A stretch of 10,732 nt of DNA from an uncultured Coriobacteriaceae bacterium (GTDB taxonomy: Bacteria > Actinomycetota > Coriobacteriia > Coriobacteriales > Eggerthellaceae), in NCBI GenBank assembly GCA_900552365.1, contig URZP01000049.1, positions 1 to 10,732 on the forward strand. The letters run 5' to 3'. Within the stretch, counting starts at the first letter, position 1. Each line of letters begins with the position of its first letter. The notes under the pieces are model-generated. The model saw only the letters and a list, made by a program, of their open reading frames with translations. It did not search any database and had not been told where the DNA came from. Positions 5,713 to 10,732 of this stretch are shown here, piece after piece. A program made the translations under genes and the position numbers.

Positions 5713-7611
5713 TTAGTCCCAGGCAGCGAATTCGTCGTCGGCGATTTCCGCCGCTTTCGTCTTGTCGGACTTGCAGGCCTCGAAATCGGGCTGCCATCCA
5801 TTGACGTCTATCGCTATGCCTTCGGCCTTTGCTTCGAGCTCGTCGAGCGTGTCGGCGATGACCTTGCGCTCGAAATCGGGCGTTCCGAGGGTCTTGAAGT
5901 GATCGGAGACGAACGTCTTCGAGGCATCGACAACCGGTATCTCGAACTTTCCGGCCTTTCGCGCACCGAGGGCCGACTGCACAACGAGGACCCCGTCTTT
6001 CTCGGGGTTCCTTTCCAGCACGTCGCCCTGCGGCCACAATGGGACTTTCTGCTCGCTGAAGCCCTCGCTGCTGCCGCTGCGGCCTACGCCCTGGCGCTGC
6101 TCCCCGGTGTTGCGAGCCCGTATCGTCTTGAAGCCGCCCAGCGTCTCGAAGTAGCGCGCATCAAGGTCGCTTCCGGCTTTATAGAGCGCTTTCACGTCGC
6201 AGTTCGCCAGGATTGCGTCCTTGCCGTCTTCCTTCTGGGTCTTGTATTGGTCGTAGCCGCTGAAGCTTTGCGTGTACATGACGTAGTGCAGCCCGTATTT
6301 CCTGGCCTGTTCGAGCGCGTGGGGGAGGTCGAACTTCGGCAGCGAATGGAATTCGTCGCCCACAACCCAGCAGGGCCTCAGGCCGCGGCGCTTGCCGAGC
6401 CGCTGGGTTTCGGCCCAGTGTTGAGCCAGGAACAGCGATGCTATGCGGTTCGCCGGCGCGCCCGGTCCCAAGGTATGGATGAAGACGGCGCTTCTGCCCG
6501 CCATCATCTCATCGATTTCAAGATCCGACGCGGAGGTGAGCCAGCGCATGTTCTGGCTGGTGAAAGGTTGCAGGCCGTCGTGCAACGACGCGAGGATGGA
6601 GCTTTCGAGCTTGCCCTCCGACGCAAGGAACGTCGCCGCCATGGCCGCAACGGGGCTTTCCGGGCCGAACCCGCGAATCCAGTCCTTCAGGGCGGCTGCG
6701 CCGTCGAGCGTTCCCGCCATGATGGTCTTCACGACCGACCACAAGTGGCGCTCTTCGCTGGGCACTTCGGGAAGGGTCGCCACGGCGAATGCGCAGGCGG
6801 CGAATACGCCGCCTGCGGCGTTTACGAAGATGTCGTTCTCGTTGCCCTTTTCGGGGAACAGCGTAGAGCCGATTTCGCGGGCGCGGTCCTCGGCGAACTC
6901 GCCCTTTCCGGCCTCGCTGAGGTCGGCTATGAGCTTCAGCGGGTTGAACCGCGATCCTTGCCTGGGGTTCTCCAAATCAAGCAGATGGACCTCGTAACCC
7001 CTTTCGGCAAGGCATTTTCCGGCCATGCAGTAGATTTCGAGCGACGGGTCCGTGACGAGGAGGTTGTTCTTTCCGGAGAACGACAGCGCGTCTATCGTCG
7101 GGTATACCGATCCGCGCGTCTTCTTGGAGCCGCTCGGCGCGCACACCGCGCAATGCACGCATTCCAGCACCGCAGCCTTGCCTCGCACGAAGCCGAGCGC
7201 AACGCCGTCCGATGGTTCGGATTTCCCGTTCCACATCGGGCAGCTCTCGATTATCTCGCCGGCGGTTTTAATGGACGATTGCTTGCCGAGGATGCCGTTC
7301 TCCACTTCGCGCTTGGGCGACTTCGCCGCCTGATAGCATGCGAAGAGGACGATCGCCCCCGCGACGATCGCTAGCCATGCGAGCGCAGGGGCGATCCCGC
7401 CTTCGGCGCTCGCGGACGCCTTCGCATATGCGATCAGCGATTCCGGCCCGCCTTCCAACACTTGGAAGGCATGGGGAATCCATGCCCGGTCGAGCTTGCC
7501 GCCCGACATGGCGGCTTGAACGAAAGGTGCGCCAAACGGCAGGGAGGCAATCGCTATCGCGATTGTCGCTCCCGCCACTATGGCGACGCCGGCTATCTTG
7601 CTTGCCTTCAC
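5713..7611 (-). CDS. TraG/VirD4-type coupling ATPase (T4CP)
   Basis: This 632-residue inner-membrane ATPase would deliver the relaxase-DNA complex to a type IV secretion channel. Two hydrophobic segments at about 6-25 and 73-94 form the membrane anchor. The nucleotide site at 158-165 reads APSGSKKT, where the second glycine of GxxxxGKT is lysine; related Gram-positive TraG proteins, as I recall them, also vary here. LLVTDPSLEIY (184-194) and the NPL stretch follow, then Walker B WVVGDEFHSLPKFD (415-428, D419 E420), then YVMYTQSFSGYDQY and the C-terminal LYKAGSDLDARYFETLGG region of TraG. The start is GTG at 7611, preceded by AAAGGA at a spacing of six bases and one base after the mobC stop. 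No pore genes are seen, so the element probably borrows a channel or carries one outside the window. Confidence 0.88.
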   Translation of the reverse strand: MKASKIAGVAIVAGATIAIAIASLPFGAPFVQAAMSGGKLDRAWIPHAFQVLEGGPESLIAYAKASASAEGGIAPALAWLAIVAGAIVLFACYQAAKSPKREVENGILGKQSSIKTAGEIIESCPMWNGKSEPSDGVALGFVRGKAAVLECVHCAVCAPSGSKKTRGSVYPTIDALSFSGKNNLLVTDPSLEIYCMAGKCLAERGYEVHLLDLENPRQGSRFNPLKLIADLSEAGKGEFAEDRAREIGSTLFPEKGNENDIFVNAAGGVFAACAFAVATLPEVPSEERHLWSVVKTIMAGTLDGAAALKDWIRGFGPESPVAAMAATFLASEGKLESSILASLHDGLQPFTSQNMRWLTSASDLEIDEMMAGRSAVFIHTLGPGAPANRIASLFLAQHWAETQRLGKRRGLRPCWVVGDEFHSLPKFDLPHALEQARKYGLHYVMYTQSFSGYDQYKTQKEDGKDAILANCDVKALYKAGSDLDARYFETLGGFKTIRARNTGEQRQGVGRSGSSEGFSEQKVPLWPQGDVLERNPEKDGVLVVQSALGARKAGKFEIPVVDASKTFVSDHFKTLGTPDFERKVIADTLDELEAKAEGIAIDVNGWQPDFEACKSDKTKAAEIADDEFAAWD

Positions 7612-7612
7612 C

Positions 7613-7978
7613 TTACATCCTTTCTCGCACCTTCGCTATGAAGTCGGCTACCTGGCTCGAAGCGCATCGCGTGGCTTCCAGCGCGCTCTTTATCTCGTTT
7701 TCCATGATCGCCGCCGTTGACCTGTGAGAATTCAGCCAGCGGCAGAGTTGGTTGAGGTTGCCGCCCGCATGCCGTAGGTCTCGATAGATCTTTTGAAGCT
7801 CGCCGACATCGACCTCTATGGGCCGCGGGCCCTGCTCGTCGCGCAGGGCCCGCTTACGGACGTATTCGGAGATGGTCGTTTGCGCTTCGGCCGCTTTTGC
7901 CGATATGGCGGCGTGTTCGGCTTCCGAGACCCGGATGTTGAGTCTTTTGCCGATGGCTTTGTCGCTAACCGATTTCAT
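7613..7978 (-). CDS. mobC: MobC-type relaxosome accessory protein
   Basis: This 121-residue DNA-binding protein would help the relaxase open and hold the transfer origin. Residues 10-45 (KRLNIRVSEAEHAAISAKAA, then TISEYVRKRAL) look like a ribbon-helix-helix fold as found in MobC and MbeC proteins. Residues 69-83 contain RHAGGNLNQLCRWLN, the signature of the MobC family. The length is normal. The ATG at 7978 overlaps the TGA of the integrase gene by four bases, and the coupling-protein start follows one base after its stop. The direct link to an integrase gene upstream and to coupling protein and relaxase downstream supports one transcript carrying both integration and mobilisation functions. 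Confidence 0.9.
   Translation of the reverse strand: MKSVSDKAIGKRLNIRVSEAEHAAISAKAAEAQTTISEYVRKRALRDEQGPRPIEVDVGELQKIYRDLRHAGGNLNQLCRWLNSHRSTAAIMENEIKSALEATRCASSQVADFIAKVRERM
7618..7623 (-). promoter_or_regulatory. Ribosome binding site for the GTG-started coupling-protein gene
   Basis: AAAGGA on the minus strand lies six bases before the GTG at 7611 and inside the last codons of mobC, supporting the unusual start and translational coupling. Confidence 0.6.
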
Positions 7979-9222
7979 CGGGCTTCCTGCCCCTCGTCGT
8001 CGGCCTCGCTCTTGGGCCCTAGGATTTCTGCGATGCTCTGGGCTGCGGAGACGTCGTTCTTGCGTATCGCATCGGCGTAGACGTTCAACGTCAGCGAGAC
8101 GCTCGAATGCCCGAGCCTCGTCGAGACCGTTTTCACGTCGTTGTTGGCACCGATCAAAAGCGTCGCGTGCGTATGGCGCAGGCCGTGGGGCGTGAGGCCC
8201 TCATAGCCGACCTTGCGGGCTCGCACGTAGCCGTTTTCGTCGACATACCGCGCCTCCGACTCGTAGGAGCCGAAGCCGTGCTCGACGCAAAAGTCGCGGA
8301 ACATGCGGTTGAAGTTGGTAGGGTCCGTGTTCGTGCCGAGGGGGTTGGCCACCACAGGCGTGTCGTCGTCTTGGACGAACCGCATGCGCGGATCCATCGT
8401 TTGCGGCTGCAAGGCCTTCCATCTTGCGAGGAAGGCCATGGTCGCCGGGTCGAAGCTGACCCAGCGCCGAGAATTGGCGCTCTTCGGCGGTCGAAGCTGG
8501 CGGTCGTTGCTGAACTGCTTGCAGACGAACACCGCATTGGCATCGAAATCGACGCTCGCCCAATCGAGGCCCAACACTTCGCCCTTTCTCAGCCCGCCGA
8601 AGAGCATGAGCCTTATCGCCACGGTAAGGGGCGTCGGGCCCTCGCCGTCCAGCAGGGCCGCAAGGCGCTCCGCCTCCTCGGCGCTGAGCGCTTTGGGGGA
8701 TTTACGCTTGGGCTCGGCGACCTTTATCTTCGCCGCGGGGTTGCGGTCGAGTATGCCGTCGTTGACGGCCTCTTCTAGAATCATCCTCAAACGCTTCGAC
8801 ACGCGTTTGAGCATCGCCTGGCTCATGTTTTGGCTGCCGGAAGCGTCGAGGTAGGCCTTCTTGACCGTGGCGGGCTTGATCTCTTCCAATGCGAGCGGGC
8901 CGAACATGTCCACCAGCTTGGCAATCTCCATGCGCTCGGATTTTCGCGACAAGGGGCTCTCTCCCAGCACTTCGCGGTGTTCGTAAAAGTCACGGGCGTA
9001 TTCCGCGAAGGTGAGCTCGCGCCCCGGGTTGTCGAGCTTCGATTGCAGTTCCTTGCGGTATTCCGCGATCGCCGCGTCGGCGTCCTTGGCCGTGCCGTGC
9101 ACTATGCGCGAGGGCGAGCGCAGGTACTTCCCGGTCTCGGGATCCTTGCCGAGACTCAAGCGTATGCGCCACTTTTTGACCCCGACCTTCTCCTTCTGCC
9201 CGCCCTTCACCTCGACCATCAC
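7975..9222 (-). CDS. int: Tyrosine recombinase/integrase of the phage and ICE type
   Basis: The product, 415 residues from the GTG at 9222, catalyses site-specific integration and excision of the element. It has an N-terminal AP2-like arm-binding part (about 1-65, KWRIRLSLGKDPETGKY), a core-binding SAM-like domain (about 70-170), and a catalytic domain. The active-site residues are visible: R212 in GGLRKGEVLGLDW, probable K247 in PPKSANSRR, H346 and R349 in TPHGLRHTHATLL, H372 in RLGHSS, and nucleophile Y382 in LNVYAD. The stretch at about 318-342 (ESEARYVDENGYVRARKVGY) looks like an insertion before the HGLRH box. Translation may start at GTG 9222 or at the adjoining ATG 9219, which forms TGATG with the upstream stop. 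It overlaps mobC by four bases. Integrase genes usually lie at an element's edge; here it sits mid-operon. Confidence 0.93.
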   Translation of the reverse strand: MMVEVKGGQKEKVGVKKWRIRLSLGKDPETGKYLRSPSRIVHGTAKDADAAIAEYRKELQSKLDNPGRELTFAEYARDFYEHREVLGESPLSRKSERMEIAKLVDMFGPLALEEIKPATVKKAYLDASGSQNMSQAMLKRVSKRLRMILEEAVNDGILDRNPAAKIKVAEPKRKSPKALSAEEAERLAALLDGEGPTPLTVAIRLMLFGGLRKGEVLGLDWASVDFDANAVFVCKQFSNDRQLRPPKSANSRRWVSFDPATMAFLARWKALQPQTMDPRMRFVQDDDTPVVANPLGTNTDPTNFNRMFRDFCVEHGFGSYESEARYVDENGYVRARKVGYEGLTPHGLRHTHATLLIGANNDVKTVSTRLGHSSVSLTLNVYADAIRKNDVSAAQSIAEILGPKSEADDEGQEAR

Positions 9223-10106
9223 AGCTCGCCGCCACGGTCGGTGAAGCGGTGCGATGCCGGGCGGTAGTCGAGCTTGACGCGCGCCTTCGCGCGACCGTCA
9301 CGGTTCTTACTCACGTGCGCAATCATGGGGCGGACGGCCATCATGGGCAGGTCGTCATCGTTGCATTCCGACTTGTCGATGCTCAAATGCAGCGTTATGT
9401 CGTTGTCGAAGTTGACTTGCCCGGACCCGCGGATCGAGCCGTCCTTGTTCGTCGCGCACGGAACGATGACGGGAGACCCGGTCTCGTGGGCCAGTTGCGC
9501 GAGCTTATGGGAAAGGGCATCGAACTTCTCGGTCGCCGTTCCCGTGGATTCCCGCGTGGCCAAGAGCTGGAAGTAGTCGCAGATGACGAGGCACGGAACG
9601 CAGTGCTTCCTGCTGATTTCCTTGGCCTTCGCGGCGACGTGCTCGACTATGCGCATCTCCTTGCCGCCGAATTGATTCGAGCCATCGTAAAGATAAAGGA
9701 ACTGCTTGCATTGCTCGAAACTCTCCACGCCGCCGTTCAGAGCGGCCTGTTGCTCAGACGTCAAGCTCTTGATTTCCCTCTCGCTTTGAAAGGTGGCGTC
9801 GATGCCCGGTGCGAACGCGTTCGCGAAATGCGAGGCGAAACGGCGGAGCATGGCGTGCTCTCCGACTTCGATCGAAGCGAAAAGCACGGGGTTTCCTTCC
9901 TTGATGCGGTTGACTGCGAGGGAGACGCAGAAGTCGGTCTTCCCGGTGCTGGTCTCGCCAGCGACAGAGATGTATTTTCCGGATATGGTTACCAGTTCTT
10001 CGTCGAGAGCGCCAATGCCAGTCTGGATTTCTTTCGGCTGCTGCTTAAGAGCTTCCATGATGTCAGGGAAGGCGTCGGCGACGGAAAATAGAGTACAATC
10101 ACTCAT
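9219..10106 (-). CDS. DnaB/RecA-like replicative ATPase of a mobile element
   Basis: The 295-residue product is a RecA-fold ATPase like the C-terminal domain of DnaB helicase, without the N-terminal primase-binding domain. Walker A GETSTGKT is at 50-57, the DnaB-like FASIEVGEHAMLRR (E80) follows, and Walker B LVICDYFQLL is at 173-182 with D177. A LAQLAHETGSPVIVPCATNKDG segment with RGSGQVNFDND matches the DnaB switch region, and the tail SKNRDGRAKARVKLDY resembles the DnaB C-terminus. It probably unwinds or loads onto the element's DNA during replication or transfer (RepA/DnaB-like); a KaiC-like regulatory ATPase is less likely. The ATG at 10106 has AAGGAG seven bases upstream (10114-10119) and overlaps the HTH gene by eight bases. 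The stop overlaps the integrase start. Confidence 0.82.
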   Translation of the reverse strand: MSDCTLFSVADAFPDIMEALKQQPKEIQTGIGALDEELVTISGKYISVAGETSTGKTDFCVSLAVNRIKEGNPVLFASIEVGEHAMLRRFASHFANAFAPGIDATFQSEREIKSLTSEQQAALNGGVESFEQCKQFLYLYDGSNQFGGKEMRIVEHVAAKAKEISRKHCVPCLVICDYFQLLATRESTGTATEKFDALSHKLAQLAHETGSPVIVPCATNKDGSIRGSGQVNFDNDITLHLSIDKSECNDDDLPMMAVRPMIAHVSKNRDGRAKARVKLDYRPASHRFTDRGGEL

Positions 10107-10347
10107 GTCTGTTCTCCTTATTAAGTTTGGGGTTACGGACGCTGGGGAGCGTGCTGTTTGGCGACGGAGCGCTCCCTGTTTTCTTCTGTGCCAGGTACTC
10201 GGCGAGCCCGAGCTTGTCGATGCGGATCGACTTGCCGAAGCGCATCACTAGATCTTCCGGCAACGTGTGCACGTATGCGTACGCGCCGCTGCGCGACAGA
10301 CCGTACTTGCGGCGCAGGTCGTCAACCGTGTATACGTCTGTGGCCAT
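10099..10347 (-). CDS. Excisionase/MerR-type helix-turn-helix protein
   Basis: The 82-residue product has a winged HTH of the excisionase/HTH_17 kind at residues 5-56: YTVDDLRRKYGLSRSGAYAY is the helix-turn-helix, and RFGKSIRIDKLGLAEYL is the wing and closing helix. Such proteins bend DNA for excision (Xis), or control replication and transfer promoters of plasmids and ICEs. The C-terminal 25 residues are polar and probably unstructured. It is the first gene of the operon, with AGGAGG four bases before its ATG (10352-10357). It faces a divergent promoter region that carries repeated TAGATG sites, so autoregulation is a reasonable guess. Its stop overlaps the DnaB-like start by eight bases. 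Confidence 0.8.
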   Translation of the reverse strand: MATDVYTVDDLRRKYGLSRSGAYAYVHTLPEDLVMRFGKSIRIDKLGLAEYLAQKKTGSAPSPNSTLPSVRNPKLNKENRHE

Positions 10348-10491
10348 TGTTCCTCCTTTCCATTGGTCGATATAGATGGTAGAGTGCTAGATGAACATCT
10401 AACTACACCGTAGAGTATCAGCATTCTATGGACCGGTCAATATAGATGATAAGTATACTCTGACGATATATATCATCCGTAAGGAGTGAAT
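10348..10491. promoter_or_regulatory. Divergent promoter/operator region with repeated TAGATG sites
   Basis: This AT-rich stretch separates the - strand operon from the + strand gene at 10492. A 17-base direct repeat occurs at 10365-10381 and 10435-10451 with 15 matches (core ATATAGATG), and a weaker third copy at about 10462-10476. Between them lies the inverted repeat TAGATG-AA-CATCTA (10388-10401), so the hexamer TAGATG appears four times. Also present are the palindromes AGTATACT (10452-10459) and GATATATATC (10465-10474). A possible - strand promoter has TTGACC at 10440-10435, then 17 bases, then TACTCT; a possible + strand -10 is TATACT at 10454-10459. Promoter positions are uncertain. 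Confidence 0.6.
10388..10401. promoter_or_regulatory. Inverted repeat, candidate operator
   Basis: TAGATG and CATCTA flank two bases (AA), a perfect 6-bp dyad 41 bases before the HTH gene start. The same hexamer recurs in the flanking direct repeats, as expected for a dimeric repressor or a cooperative Xis-like binder. Confidence 0.5.
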
Positions 10492-10732
10492 ATGAAACTG
10501 TTTTTGGCGCGAAAGGACAAGAAGCTCCATTCCCTTATATGGGCGCTCGATGCCGAGGAGGCGGCAGAGCTCGATAGGAAAAAGGGCACGTTGCTCGATG
10601 ATTCCGAGGGCATCGCGAAGCTCAACGCGTTCCTCTCGGCCAAGGACCCTTTCGCCCTCATCGCGTCGATTGCTTCGTTCGGCTCTCCGCTATCCCATCG
10701 GGAGCTAACCCTGGATGCGTCCGTCGGAATGG
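10492..10732 (+). CDS. Unrecognised protein, N-terminal part, runs off the window
   Basis: An open frame starts at ATG 10492, with AAGGAG five bases upstream (10481-10486), and continues without a stop to the window end: 80 codons. It begins MKLFLARKDKKLHSLIWALD and continues with an acidic and basic helical stretch (EEAAELDRKKGTLLDDSEGIAK, abbreviated reading) and a hydrophobic patch near FALIASIASFGS. I do not recognise a family and assign no function. The strong ribosome binding site and the divergent position opposite the HTH gene across the repeat-rich control region support a real gene. It may belong to the element and be co-regulated with the operon. Confidence 0.65.
   Translation, partial: MKLFLARKDKKLHSLIWALDAEEAAELDRKKGTLLDDSEGIAKLNAFLSAKDPFALIASIASFGSPLSHRELTLDASVGM

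Noticed and set aside
4865..5716. A 283-codon + strand open frame opposite the relaxase
   Set aside because: Antisense shadow of the relaxase gene, with no start signal or domain.
5699..6037. An upstream extension of the relaxase frame (113 codons)
   Set aside because: It overlaps the coupling-protein coding sequence, its residues are arginine-rich and unlike a protein, and the ATG at 5698 fits the gene junction.
5605..7374. A 589-codon + strand open frame opposite the coupling-protein gene
   Set aside because: It is the antisense shadow of a clear TraG/VirD4 gene in GC-rich DNA. Its product is arginine- and leucine-rich without recognisable motifs.
9249..10091. A 280-codon + strand open frame opposite the DnaB-like gene
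   Set aside because: Antisense shadow; the minus-strand frame has Walker A and B motifs and coupled starts.

Overview
The window reads as part of an integrated, mobilisable element in a GC-rich Gram-positive bacterium. Composition, codon use and the style of the genes suggest a gut actinobacterium of the Coriobacteriia (Eggerthella-like). That placement is inference; no rRNA, tRNA or other marker gene is present.

Region 1 (1-3578, + strand) is a two-gene restriction-modification block. The first gene is the 5'-truncated remainder of an MmeI-like type IIG methyltransferase/endonuclease. It overlaps by ATGA a gene for a DNA-cleaving protein with a C-terminal Mrr catalytic domain. Region 2 (3579-4816) is mostly non-coding and rich in inverted repeats. 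It holds one small + strand gene of the YraN/UPF0102 nuclease-like family in which the usual catalytic lysine is replaced. It also holds a long hairpin at 3735-3777 and a 12-bp hairpin just after the yraN-like gene. Three copies of a short hairpin with a conserved loop and compensating stem changes lie at 4421-4570, followed by an AT-richer imperfect inverted repeat at 4645-4708 and a bidirectional terminator at 4754-4787.

Region 3 (4817-10347, - strand) is a compact six-gene operon. In transcription order it encodes a small excisionase/MerR-type HTH protein, a DnaB/RecA-like ATPase, a tyrosine integrase, a MobC-type relaxosome protein, a TraG/VirD4 coupling ATPase and a relaxase. All junctions overlap or have gaps of 14 nt or less. 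Together these genes supply control, replication or DNA unwinding, integration/excision, and DNA processing plus coupling for transfer. No mating-pore genes are visible, so within this window the element looks mobilisable rather than self-transmissible.

Region 4 (10348-10732) is a divergent AT-rich control region with repeated TAGATG-containing sites. It is followed by the start of an unrecognised + strand gene that runs off the window.

The best candidate for something undescribed is the repeat/hairpin region between the YraN-like gene and the relaxase. Also notable are a relaxase whose HxH metal motif reads AxH, and the placement of the integrase gene inside the mobilisation operon.
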